A stretch of DNA of 64,000 nucleotides. It comes from Sphingomonas citri. GTDB taxonomy: Bacteria > Pseudomonadota > Alphaproteobacteria > Sphingomonadales > Sphingomonadaceae. Shown in pieces: positions 41,073 to 50,406 of the stretch. The DNA lies in NCBI RefSeq assembly GCF_019429485.1, contig NZ_JAHXZN010000001.1, positions 930,001 through 994,000 of the forward strand, written 5' to 3'. Every line of letters starts with the position of its first letter. The stretch's first letter is position 1. The notes beneath the pieces are model-generated. The model saw only the letters and a list, made by a program, of their open reading frames with translations. It was not told the origin of the DNA and did no database searches. The translations under genes were made by a program, and so were the position numbers.

Positions 41073-43775
41073 ATGACCATGCGTATGCTGATCGACGCAC
41101 GCCACCGGGAGGAAACCCGGGTCGCCGTCGTCAAGGGTAACCGGATCGAAGAGTTCGATTTCGAGAGCGAAGAGCGCAAGCAGCTCAAGGGTAACATATA
41201 TCTCGCCAAGGTGACGCGCGTCGAGCCGTCGCTCCAGGCGGCGTTCGTCGACTATGGCGGCAATCGCCACGGCTTCCTGGCGTTCAGCGAGATCCACCCC
41301 GATTACTATCAGATCCCCAAGGAGGATCGCGACGCGCTGCTGCGCGAGGAGGCCGAGCACGCCGCCGAGGAGGCCGCGCTGCGCGCCGAGCAGGACGCGT
41401 TCGAGGACGCCGAGTTCGACGGCGACGAGGACGAGCTCGACGCCGACGAGCACGACCATGACGAGGCGGACGAGGACGACGCGGCGGAGGAGACCGGGGA
41501 GGACGACACCGGCACCGAGCCGCGCCAGCCGCGCCGCCGCCGCGGTCGCGCGGGCGGCAACGACGACCAGGTCGAGGCGCTGCGCCAGCGCCGCATGTCG
41601 CTGCGCCGCCGCTACAAGATCCAGGACGTCATCCGCCGCCGCCAGGTGCTGCTGGTGCAGGTCGTCAAGGAGGAGCGCGGCAACAAGGGCGCCGCGCTGA
41701 CCAGCTATCTCAGCCTCGCCGGCCGTTACTGCGTGCTGATGCCCAACACGTCGCACGGCGGCGGGATCAGCCGCAAGATCTCCAACGCGGGCGATCGCAA
41801 GCGGCTCAAGTCGATCATGGCCGAGCTGGCGCTGCCGTCCTCGATGGGCTGCATCGTCCGCACCGCCGGTCTCCAGCGCAGCAAGACCGAGATCAAGCGC
41901 GACTTCGACTATCTCGCGCGACTGTGGGACGAGATCCGCGAGAAGACGCTGTCGAGCAGCGCCCCCGCGCTGATCTACGGCGACAGCGACCTGATGAAGC
42001 GCGCGATCCGCGACATCTACAACAAGGACATCGACGAGGTCATCGTCGAGGGCAGCGACGGCTATCGGCAGGCCAAGGAGTTCATGCGGCTGCTGATGCC
42101 GAGCCATGCCAAGAAGGTGAAGCATTACAGCGATCCGGTGCCGCTGTTCCAGCGCGCGGGCGTGGAGGAGCAACTCGCCGCCATGTACCACCCGGTGGTG
42201 CAGCTGAAGTCGGGCGGCTATCTCGTCATCAACCCGACCGAGGCTTTGGTGTCGATCGACATCAACTCCGGCCGCTCGACGCGCGAGCACAATATCGAGC
42301 AGACCGCGACCGCGACCAACCTGGAGGCGGCGCATGAGATCGCGCGCCAGCTGCGACTCCGCGACATGGCGGGCCTGGTCGTCATCGACTTCATCGACAT
42401 GGACAACGGCTCCAATGTCCGGAAGGTCGAGAAGGCGATGAAGGAGGCGCTCAAGAACGATCGCGCGCGCATCCAGGTCGGCCGCATCTCCAGCTTCGGC
42501 CTGATGGAGATGAGCCGCCAGCGGCTGCGCACCGGCGTGCTCGAGGCGTCCACCCGCCCCTGCCCGCATTGCGAGGGCACCGGCTTCGTCCGCACCGCCT
42601 CTTCCTCGGGCATCTCGGCGCTGCGCCTGATCGAGGACGAGGCGGCGCGCGGGCGCGGCTCGCTGCTGACGCTGCGCTGCAGTCAGGAAGCGGCCTTCTA
42701 TGTGCTCAACCGCAAGCGCGCCGACATCGCGGAGATCGAGGATCGCTACGGCGTCCAGGTCGAGATCATCCCCGACGAGGAGCAGGAAGGCGCGCGCATG
42801 TCGGTCGAGGCCAACGGCCCGCCGCCCGCGCACGCGCCCAAGTTCGACCGCCCGATCGTCGAGGTCGAGGACGATCTGATCGAGGACGAGGTCGAGGAGG
42901 AGTTCGAGGAGGAGGAGGTCGAGGAGACCGCCGACACGCCGCGCGCGCGCGCCGACCAGGGCGACGACGAGGGTGGACGCGGCAACCGCCGCCGCCGCCG
43001 CCGCCGCGGCCGCCGCGGTCGCACCCGCCCCGAGGGCGAGAGCGACAGTGACGTCGAGGCCGGTGAGGCGGACGGTGAGGACGAGGAGGAACTCGTCGAC
43101 GCCGCTGACTTGGGCGAGGACGAGGGCGCCGTCGAGGCCGACGCCGAGGCGCCGGCCGAGGCGGGTGAGCGCGAGGGCGGTCGCCGTCGTCGCCGCGGCC
43201 GTCGCAACCGTCGCCGCGATGGCGACCGGGTCGAGGAGGCCGCCGCGCCGGCCGAGGCGTCGGTCGAGCCGGCCGAGGAGCCCGAAGCCGAGGCGGAGCC
43301 CGAGGCGATCGCCGCACCCGAGCCCGAGCCCGCGCCGGTCCCCAAGACTCGCCGTCGCCCGCGCGCGCGCGCCGCGACCGCGGCGGTGACCGAGCCCGAG
43401 GTCGAGGCCGAGGAGCCCGAGGCGGCGACGCCGGCCCCCGCGCCGGCCGCGGAAGAGGCGCCCGCCAAGCCCAAGCGCACGCGCCGCAAGAAGGCGGTCG
43501 AGCCGATCGTTGAGGCAGCCGACGCCGGCCCGGTCAACGACGGCCTGCCCGCCCCCGAGCGGGACGAGCCCGAGGCGGTCGAGCCCGAGGTGCCGGCCAA
43601 GCCGAAGCGCACGCGCCGCAAGAAGGCCGATGTCGCGCCGGTCGCCGAGGCGCCCGCTGCGGCGGAGCCGGAGGCGGAGGCGACGGCAGAGCCCGACGCC
43701 GAGGTGGAAGCCGCGCCCGCCGAGGGCGAGGCGACGCCGCGTCGCGGCTGGTGGCAGCGTACCTTCGGCGCCTGA
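41073..43775 (+). CDS. rne: ribonuclease E
   Basis: Endoribonuclease and degradosome scaffold, 900 residues. The S1 domain (about 36-215) is interrupted by an Asp/Glu-rich insert (about residues 95-155), as in other alphaproteobacteria. The DNase-I-like catalytic core carries Asp396 (VSIDINSG) and the aspartates of DFIDMDN near 438-442. The zinc-link is Cys497/Cys500 in RPCPHCEGTG. The C-terminal 330 residues are disordered blocks of Glu/Ala/Pro alternating with Arg-rich stretches ([10 protein letters not shown]), ending in GWWQRTFGA. In Caulobacter a GWW-type C-terminal motif binds PNPase, so the same contact is likely. GGAG lies eight bases before the ATG. The long leader could be an autoregulation target. 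Confidence 0.95.
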   Translation: MTMRMLIDARHREETRVAVVKGNRIEEFDFESEERKQLKGNIYLAKVTRVEPSLQAAFVDYGGNRHGFLAFSEIHPDYYQIPKEDRDALLREEAEHAAEEAALRAEQDAFEDAEFDGDEDELDADEHDHDEADEDDAAEETGEDDTGTEPRQPRRRRGRAGGNDDQVEALRQRRMSLRRRYKIQDVIRRRQVLLVQVVKEERGNKGAALTSYLSLAGRYCVLMPNTSHGGGISRKISNAGDRKRLKSIMAELALPSSMGCIVRTAGLQRSKTEIKRDFDYLARLWDEIREKTLSSSAPALIYGDSDLMKRAIRDIYNKDIDEVIVEGSDGYRQAKEFMRLLMPSHAKKVKHYSDPVPLFQRAGVEEQLAAMYHPVVQLKSGGYLVINPTEALVSIDINSGRSTREHNIEQTATATNLEAAHEIARQLRLRDMAGLVVIDFIDMDNGSNVRKVEKAMKEALKNDRARIQVGRISSFGLMEMSRQRLRTGVLEASTRPCPHCEGTGFVRTASSSGISALRLIEDEAARGRGSLLTLRCSQEAAFYVLNRKRADIAEIEDRYGVQVEIIPDEEQEGARMSVEANGPPPAHAPKFDRPIVEVEDDLIEDEVEEEFEEEEVEETADTPRARADQGDDEGGRGNRRRRRRRGRRGRTRPEGESDSDVEAGEADGEDEEELVDAADLGEDEGAVEADAEAPAEAGEREGGRRRRRGRRNRRRDGDRVEEAAAPAEASVEPAEEPEAEAEPEAIAAPEPEPAPVPKTRRRPRARAATAAVTEPEVEAEEPEAATPAPAPAAEEAPAKPKRTRRKKAVEPIVEAADAGPVNDGLPAPERDEPEAVEPEVPAKPKRTRRKKADVAPVAEAPAAAEPEAEATAEPDAEVEAAPAEGEATPRRGWWQRTFGA

Positions 43776-44021
43776 CGTCATGCGCCGGGCTTCAGCCGCG
43801 GTTCAGTAGAACCGCGCCAGGACGCCCGGCGCATGCCCTCATCGATGTCACCCGCCGCGCCGACGCTCCCGGACGATCGTGAGGAGAGCGGCGCCGTGAT
43901 CTGCTCCAGCGCTGCCCGCCGTGTTCCTTCGAACGCAGGCACCCAGGGCCAGGGGCGACACGGGTCGCCCAACGGTGCTCACGTTTCGGCACGTTGGTGC
44001 CATGCCAAGGCTCTCCTATTC
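43776..44021. other. gene-free interval after rne
   Basis: About 245 bp with no supported gene before the family A element at 44022. The inverted pair GCGCCGGGCTTCAGCCGCGG / CGCGCCAGGACGCCCGGCGC just after the rne stop (43789-43832) can form a hairpin and may serve as its 3' end. Confidence 0.4.
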
Positions 44022-44122
44022 TCCGTCATCCCGGCCTTGAGCCGGGATCCATCCCTCTCCGAAGCGCCACGGAGCGAAGCGTACGCGACGCGATGGATGC
44101 CGGGTCAAGCTCGGCATGACGA
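44022..44122. repeat. palindromic intergenic element, family A (copy 5), overlaps M48 gene start
   Basis: CCGTCATCCCGGCCTTGAGC and GGGATCCATCCCTC on the left, GATGGATGCCGGGTCAAGC and TCGGCATGACGAAGG on the right, about 101 bp. The right arm contains the ATG (44097) used as the start of the M48 peptidase. Confidence 0.82.
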
Positions 44123-45524
44123 AGGAGGCGGGCGCCGCTCCAGCTCCACCCACCCGCGCTCCTCTCCCGCCCCCCGCTGGCACCGCCTCATCGCCGCCGC
44201 GGCGACCGCGATCCTTCTCCTCGCCCAGCCAGCGCACGCCCAGTCGATCCTGCGCGACGCCGAGACCGAGGCGCTGCTGCGCGACATGTCGGCGCCGCTC
44301 GTCACCGCCGCTGGGCTTCGCCCGCGCGACGTGCAGATCGCGCTGATCAACGACGATTCGATCAATGCCTTCGTCGTCGGCGGCCAGACCGTCTACGTCC
44401 ACTCGGGACTGATCCAGGCCGCCGACACCGCCAATCAGGTACAGGGCGTGATCGCGCACGAGCTCGGCCATATCGCCGACGGCCATGTCATCACCAGCAG
44501 CGAGGGCCAGCGCCCCGCGATGGGCATCTACCTGCTCTCGATGGTGCTCGGGCTCGCCGCGATGGCGGCCGGCGGCGGCGAGGCGGGCGCGGGCATCCTC
44601 TCCGCCGGGCAGCAGGCGGCGATGGGCAAGTATCTCGCCTTCAGCCGCGTGCAGGAGGCCACCGCGGACGCCTCGGCGGTGCGCTACCTCAACACCGCCG
44701 GGATCACCGGGCGCGGCATGCTGGAGTTCTTCAAGAAGCTTCAGCAGCAGGAATTTCGCTACGGCACCAAGAACATCGATCCGTTCATGCAGTCGCACCC
44801 TTTGTCGGGCACGCGCATCCAGACGATGACCGCCGACCTGCAGAATTCACCGGCGTGGAGGAAACCACTCGATCCGGCGATGGAGGAACGGTTCAAGCGC
44901 ATCCGTGCCAAGCTCGACGGCTATCTGCTGCCGCCCGCACAGGCGCTCCAGAAATATCCCGACAGCGACCAGACGGTCTACGCGCATTATGCGCGCGCCT
45001 ATGCCTATCACCGCGCCGGCTACCCCGACAAAGCCGACGCCGAGGCCGAGGCGCTCGTCGCCAAGGAACCCAACGACCCGTATTTTCAGGAGATCATGGG
45101 GCAGATCCTGCTCGAGGCGGGCAAGCCCAAGCAGGCGATCGAGCCGCTGCGCCGCGCCACCGAGGGCTCGCGCTCGGACCCGCTGATCGCCACCACCTAC
45201 GGCCACGCGCTGATCGCGACCGAGGACCCGAAGAACTACGACGAGGCCAAGCGCATCCTCAAGACCGCGGTCGGGCGCGACGACGAGAATCCGTTCGCCT
45301 GGTTCCAGCTCGGCACCGTCTATGAGCTCACCGGCGACGAGCCGCGCGCCGCGCTCGCCAGCGCCGAGCGCGCCAGCATGATGGGCGACGACCGCACCGC
45401 GGCCGACCGCGCGCGCTATGCCATGGCGGGGCTGCCCAAGAACACGCCCGACTGGATCCGCGCGCAGGACATCGCCATGACGTCGCAGGACGGGCTCGAC
45501 AAGAACAGGAAGAAGCGACGGTGA
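44097..45524 (+). CDS. M48-family metalloprotease with C-terminal TPR-like repeats (BepA/YfgC-like)
   Basis: A periplasmic zinc protease of about 475 residues resembling BepA, which acts on misassembled outer-membrane proteins. A signal peptide is seen at about residues 27-49 (HRLIAAAATAILLLAQPAHAQ). Zinc ligands are His121 and His125 in IAHELGHIADGH, plus Glu187 in SRVQEATADASAVRYL. Residues about 250-470 form helical TPR-like repeats (YARAYAYHRAGYPDKADAEAEAL, PLRRATEGSRSDPLIATTYGHAL). The only plausible start, ATG 44097, lies in a palindromic repeat and has no good ribosome site; AAGGAGG occurs at 44123-44129 but is not followed by a usable start codon. The 3' end overlaps the DsbA-like gene by four bases. 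Confidence 0.88.
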   Translation: MPGQARHDEGGGRRSSSTHPRSSPAPRWHRLIAAAATAILLLAQPAHAQSILRDAETEALLRDMSAPLVTAAGLRPRDVQIALINDDSINAFVVGGQTVYVHSGLIQAADTANQVQGVIAHELGHIADGHVITSSEGQRPAMGIYLLSMVLGLAAMAAGGGEAGAGILSAGQQAAMGKYLAFSRVQEATADASAVRYLNTAGITGRGMLEFFKKLQQQEFRYGTKNIDPFMQSHPLSGTRIQTMTADLQNSPAWRKPLDPAMEERFKRIRAKLDGYLLPPAQALQKYPDSDQTVYAHYARAYAYHRAGYPDKADAEAEALVAKEPNDPYFQEIMGQILLEAGKPKQAIEPLRRATEGSRSDPLIATTYGHALIATEDPKNYDEAKRILKTAVGRDDENPFAWFQLGTVYELTGDEPRAALASAERASMMGDDRTAADRARYAMAGLPKNTPDWIRAQDIAMTSQDGLDKNRKKRR

Positions 45525-46237
45525 ACAGGCTGTGGCTGCTCGGCATGGTGGTGCTGGGCGCACTCTTCGGCGCGGGCGGCATGTGGCTCGCCGGGCGGGT
45601 CGCCCCCACCCCGCTCGCCGACGGTGACCGCGTCCGCATCGAGCGCGTGGTGCGCGACTATGTCCTCGCCAACCCCGAGATCATCCCCCAGGCGATCGAG
45701 CGCTTGCAGGCCAAGGACGCCTCGCGCGCGATCGCCGCGTCGCGCGGCGCGATCGAGGAGCCCTATGCCGGCGCCTGGATCGGCAATCCCAAGGGCGACG
45801 TCACGCTGGTCGAATATTACGACTACAATTGCGGTTTCTGCCGCGCCAGCCTGGCGACGATCGAGCAGCTCGTCGCCGAGGACAAGAACCTGCGCGTGGT
45901 GTTCAAGGAGCTGCCCGTGCTCGCCGACAGCAGCCGGCTGGCGGCACGCGCCGCGCTCGCGGCGGCGGCGCAGGGGCGGTTCAAGCCGTTCCACGACGCG
46001 CTCTACGCCGCCGGGCCGGTGAGCGCGGCGACCATCGCCACCGCGGCGAAGGCGACCGGGGTGGACCTTGCCAAGCTGCCCGCCGACGCCGACGCGACGA
46101 TCCGCGCCAACCTGGAGCTGGCGCAGAAGCTCGGCATCACCGGCACGCCGAGCTGGGTGGTGGGCGATGAGCTGCTGTCGGGCGCGCTGCCGATCGAGCG
46201 GCTGAAGGAGGCGATCGCCAAGGCGCGAGTGTCGTAG
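45521..46237 (+). CDS. DsbA-family thioredoxin-like protein (ScsC/Com1-like)
   Basis: Membrane-anchored periplasmic thiol oxidoreductase, 238 residues. An N-terminal helix (about 4-24) is uncleaved or a signal. A short helical N-domain (RIERVVRDYVLANPEIIPQAIERLQ) resembles the oligomerisation segment of ScsC/Com1 proteins. The thioredoxin fold carries the CxxC pair Cys104/Cys107 in YYDYNCGFCRAS and the cis-proline loop GITGTPSWVVGD. GTG 45521 overlaps the stop of the M48 peptidase (GTGA), so they are co-translated. The pairing suggests joint work on disulfide-bonded or misfolded outer-membrane proteins. Confidence 0.92.
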   Translation: MNRLWLLGMVVLGALFGAGGMWLAGRVAPTPLADGDRVRIERVVRDYVLANPEIIPQAIERLQAKDASRAIAASRGAIEEPYAGAWIGNPKGDVTLVEYYDYNCGFCRASLATIEQLVAEDKNLRVVFKELPVLADSSRLAARAALAAAAQGRFKPFHDALYAAGPVSAATIATAAKATGVDLAKLPADADATIRANLELAQKLGITGTPSWVVGDELLSGALPIERLKEAIAKARVS

Positions 46238-46565
46238 GCTCGCTTGAGGCGCTGCCACGACTGATCAAGTCATCCTCATCGAGGCGTCCACCCGCCCCAC
46301 CCCTTACCGTCATCCCCGCGGAGGCGGGGATCCAGACGCGCGGCTTCGTCGATGGAGGGGACACGTCAGCGTGTATGGATCCCCGCCTTCGCGGGGATGA
46401 CGGCTGTAGGGGCACGCTGCACCGACGTCGGGCCTCGCGCGATGATAGGTTCAACCGACACGGCCGCGCGCACCGCGCCGCCGTCACACATCCCGAAACA
46501 CCGTGTTTCCGCGCTTGCCGCCCCCAGCCACGCTCCCTAACTGACGCGAGAAGCAGGGAGACGAC
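46238..46565. other. gene-free interval before the ABC exporter
   Basis: 328 bp containing a family B palindromic element (46308-46403) and, further right, a less GC-rich stretch before the ATG at 46566 with a GCAGGGAGACGAC ribosome site. No gene is supported. Confidence 0.55.
46308..46403. repeat. palindromic intergenic element, family B (copy 2)
   Basis: CGTCATCCCCGCGGAGGCGG and GGATCCAGACGCGCGGC on the left mirror TATGGATCCCCGCC and TTCGCGGGGATGACGG on the right. It is about 96 bp and matches 6418-6513. Confidence 0.8.
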
Positions 46566-47491
<926 letters not shown>

Positions 47492-47495
<4 letters not shown>

Positions 47496-48253
47496 ACCTG
47501 CATGGCATCTGGGCGATCTATCGTTTCGAAATGGCGCGCTTCGGGCGCACGATCTGGACCAGCCTCGCCACACCGGTGATCACCACCACCTTGTACTTCA
47601 TCGTCTTCGGCTCGGCGATCGGGTCGCAGATGAAGAACATCGGCGACGTGCCCTACGGGGCCTTCATCGTCCCCGGTCTGATGCTGCTGACGATCTTTTC
47701 GGAGAGCGTCTTCAACGCCAGCCTGGGCATCTATATGCCCAAGTTCACCGGCACGATCTACGAGCTGCTCTCCGCGCCGCTGTCGGCGGTGGAGACGGTG
47801 ATCGGCTATGTCGGCGCCGCGGCGACCAAGTCGATGGTGATCGGCCTCGTCATCTTCGCCACCGCGCATTTGTTCGTCGACCTGCACGTCGCGCACCCGC
47901 TGCTGATGCTCTTCTACCTGCTGCTGGTGGCGGCGAGCTTCTCTCTGTTCGGCTTCTGCCTCGGCATCTGGGCCAATGGTTTCGAGCAGCTCCAGATCAT
48001 CCCGCTGCTGGTGATCACGCCGCTGACCTTCCTCGGCGGCGCCTTCTACTCGCTGTCGGTGCTGCCCGAGCCGTGGCGGACGGTCAGCCTGTTCAACCCG
48101 ATCGCCTATCTGATCAACGGCTTCCGCTGGACCTTCTTCGGCATCAGCGACGTCGACGTGCTCGCCTGCGTGGCGGTGACGGCGGGCTTCGGCGCGCTCT
48201 GCCTGGCGGCAGTGGTGACGATCTTCCACACCGGCTGGCGGCTGAAGAGCTGA
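47492..48253 (+). CDS. ABC-2 type exporter permease (YadH-like)
   Basis: A 253-residue inner-membrane permease with about six helices, partner of the preceding ATPase. The N-terminal amphipathic segment [36 protein letters not shown] is the usual connector/first helix of ABC-2 permeases. The family motif [34 protein letters not shown] is near the C-terminus. Start codon overlaps (ATGA) with the ATPase gene. It ends before a palindromic repeat in the convergent gap with the CPBP protease. The substrate is not predictable from sequence. Confidence 0.93.
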
Positions 48254-48298
48254 GCGGGGGCGGTTCGATTGGCTTGCTCTCCGAAAGGCGCTTCTAGA

Positions 48299-48414
48299 CG
48301 AGGCTTCGACAGGCTCAGCCTCTCCTCAGCGCGAACGGTAACAGCAACGTGGCAGCCTACATCCCGTTCGGGCTGAGGAGTCACTGAGCTTGTCGAAGTG
48401 CCGTCTCGAAGCCC
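48299..48414. repeat. palindromic intergenic element, family F
   Basis: CGAGGCTTCGACAGGCTCAG, then CTCCTCAGCGCGAACGG on the left, mirrored by CCCGTTCGGGCTGAGGAG and CTGAGCTTGTCGAAGTGCC on the right; about 116 bp. The CTTCGACAGGCTCAG/CTGAGCTTGTCGAAG arms are a common repeat type in sphingomonads and other GC-rich proteobacteria. Confidence 0.78.
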
Positions 48415-48420
48415 ACTCCC

Positions 48421-49143
48421 TCACCGCACCCGCCCCGACAGCACCGGCCGCACCACCAGCGCGTTGAGATCGATCGCGACGTGGAGCAGCACCGCCGCCA
48501 GGAGCGAGCCGCTCAGCAGATAGGCGAGCGCCAGCACCGCCCCGACCAGCGCGGTCGCGATCATGCCCGCTGCTCCCTGATAGCGATGCGCCGCCCCGAA
48601 CAGGACGCAGGCCAGCGCGAAGGCGGCGACGCCCGGCACGCCGCAGCGTACCAGCAGCAGCGGCAGCAACAGCCGGAAGAACAGCTCCTCGGTCACGCCC
48701 GCGGTGACCGACAGCAGCGCGCCCCAGCCGAGCTCGCCGCGCGTGGTCGGCAGCACCGACTCGACGTCGCCCAGCGTCATCGATCGCCCGCGCCAGCGTT
48801 CGACCAGGCCGGCGATCACGCCGCCGATCGCCACGCCGCCGAGCGTCGACCAGGCGAGCAGGTCGAGCGGCATCGTCCCGCCCACGAGATCGATCGCGGC
48901 GTCACGGGCCGGCGCGAACTCGGCCGGCAACTCCGCCAGCGTGTCGAGCCGCTCTAGCGCGGCGAGCGCGACCAACGTCACCAGCGCGAAGTGGAGCGTC
49001 GGACGCAGCGCCCGCAGCAGGAAGCGGCGCCGCCGCGCGTCTCCGCCGGGGCGGTAGAGCCAGCGGTAATGGCGCGTGCCGCCGCGCAGGAACAGCGCGA
49101 GGCTCGCCAGCGCCACCGCCAGCCAGATCGCCGCGCCCGCCAT
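48421..49143 (-). CDS. CPBP-family intramembrane metalloprotease (Abi/Rce1-like)
   Basis: A 240-residue polytopic membrane protein. The CPBP motifs are all present: motif 1 TEELFFR (Glu152, Glu153, Arg157), motif 2 FGAAHR (Phe182-His186), and motif 3 HVAIDLN (His221, Asp225). These make the glutamate/histidine active site of Rce1-like proteases. Its ATG is four bases past the glpX stop, so it is probably co-transcribed with glpX, though no metabolic link is obvious. Bacterial members are variously linked to bacteriocin immunity or membrane-protein processing; function here is unknown. Confidence 0.9.
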   Translation of the reverse strand: MAGAAIWLAVALASLALFLRGGTRHYRWLYRPGGDARRRRFLLRALRPTLHFALVTLVALAALERLDTLAELPAEFAPARDAAIDLVGGTMPLDLLAWSTLGGVAIGGVIAGLVERWRGRSMTLGDVESVLPTTRGELGWGALLSVTAGVTEELFFRLLLPLLLVRCGVPGVAAFALACVLFGAAHRYQGAAGMIATALVGAVLALAYLLSGSLLAAVLLHVAIDLNALVVRPVLSGRVR

Positions 49144-49147
49144 CGCG

Positions 49148-50113
49148 TCAGCGCTCGATACGATGCTCGCCCTTGACCCAGCGCACCGTGCCCGAGGAAG
49201 CGCGCATCACCACGCTCTCGGTCGTCATCTTGTCGCGGCGGCGCTTGACGCCCTCGAGAAGCGAGCCGTCGGTCACGCCGGTCGCGGCGAAGATGCAGTC
49301 GCCTTTCGCCAGCTCCTTGAGATCATATTGCCGATCGAGGTCCTCGATCCCCCATTTGCGCGCGCGCGCGCGCTCGTCGTCGTTGCGGAACAGCAGCCGG
49401 CCCTTGAACTGGCCGCCGACGCAGCGCAGCGCGGCGCAGGCGAGCACGCCCTCGGGCGCGCCGCCCGATCCCATATAGACGTCGATCGTCGTGTCCGGGT
49501 CGCTGGTGGCGATCACCCCCGCGACGTCGCCGTCGCCGATCAGCACCACGCCGCAGCCGAGCGCGCGCAGCTCGGCGATCAGCGCCTCGTGCCGCGGGCG
49601 GTCGAGCACGCAGGCGACGATATCCTGCGGCCGCACGCCCTTGGCGGCGGCGATCGCCTCGATGTTCTGGCTTGGCGTGCGGTCGAGGTCGATTACGCCG
49701 GCGGGCAGGCCGGGGCCGACCGCGAGCTTGTCCATGTAGACGTCGGGCGCGTTGAGCAGCCCGCCCGCCTCGGCGATGGCGAGCACCGCGAGGCTGTTCG
49801 GCCCTGACTTGGCGCAGATGGTGGTACCCTCGAGTGGGTCGAGCGCGATGTCGATCGCCGGCCCCTGGCCGGTGCCGACCTTCTCGCCGATGTAGAGCAT
49901 CGGCGCCTCGTCTCGCTCGCCCTCGCCGATCACGACGGTGCCGTCCATGTCGAGCTCGTTGAGCGCGGCGCGCATCGCCTCCACCGCGGCGGCGTCGGCG
50001 GCCTTCTCGTCGCCGCGGCCGGTCAGCGTCGAGGCGGCGATCGCCGCCGCCTCGGTGACCCGCACCATCTCGAGCACGAGGATACGGTCGAGTACCTTGC
50101 TGGCCTGGGGCAT
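49148..50113 (-). CDS. glpX: class II fructose-1,6-bisphosphatase
   Basis: Gluconeogenic phosphatase (321 residues) hydrolysing fructose-1,6-bisphosphate. Metal and substrate motifs are intact: GDEKAADAAAVEAMR, VIGEGERDEAPML (about 61-73), AIDIALDPLEGTT (about 86-98), IGDGDVAGVI and GSGGAPEGVLACAALRCVGG. Length is as usual. In many alphaproteobacteria glpX follows hom and precedes recJ; here it sits next to a CPBP protease instead. The upstream 290 bp contain a family A palindromic element. Confidence 0.95.
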   Translation of the reverse strand: MPQASKVLDRILVLEMVRVTEAAAIAASTLTGRGDEKAADAAAVEAMRAALNELDMDGTVVIGEGERDEAPMLYIGEKVGTGQGPAIDIALDPLEGTTICAKSGPNSLAVLAIAEAGGLLNAPDVYMDKLAVGPGLPAGVIDLDRTPSQNIEAIAAAKGVRPQDIVACVLDRPRHEALIAELRALGCGVVLIGDGDVAGVIATSDPDTTIDVYMGSGGAPEGVLACAALRCVGGQFKGRLLFRNDDERARARKWGIEDLDRQYDLKELAKGDCIFAATGVTDGSLLEGVKRRRDKMTTESVVMRASSGTVRWVKGEHRIER

Positions 50114-50245
50114 GAGTCACCTTCGCTGCGGCGTGAGGGCACCGTCGATAAGGTGCGGGCGTGACGCTGTCGAGGCGAATGTTTTACATGTTCAACAGGC
50201 GACCGGGCCGCCGGGATAGAGGCTGGGTGACCGTCGCAGAACCTC

Positions 50246-50341
50246 ACGTCATCCCGGGCATGATCCGGGACCCATGGTGCCGCGAGGCCGCCGGCGTTCT
50301 TCTCGCCGAAACATGGACCCCGGCTCAAGGCGGGGATGACG
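50246..50341. repeat. palindromic intergenic element, family A (copy 6)
   Basis: CGTCATCCCGGGCATGATCC and GGGACCCATGGTGCCGCG on the left, ATGGACCCCGGCTCAAGGCG and GGGATGACGATG on the right; about 96 bp. It lies between secA and glpX, at the 3' end of secA. Confidence 0.8.
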
Positions 50342-50406
50342 ATGTTCACGTGTGTCGAACCTGCCGACACGCTCGCGAGCCCCGCCGCGGCGGGAGCCCG
50401 ATCACC

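Noticed and set aside
41070..43781. 903-codon open frame antisense to rne
   Set aside because: Shadow of RNase E; low-complexity Leu/Gly/Arg sequence with no domains.
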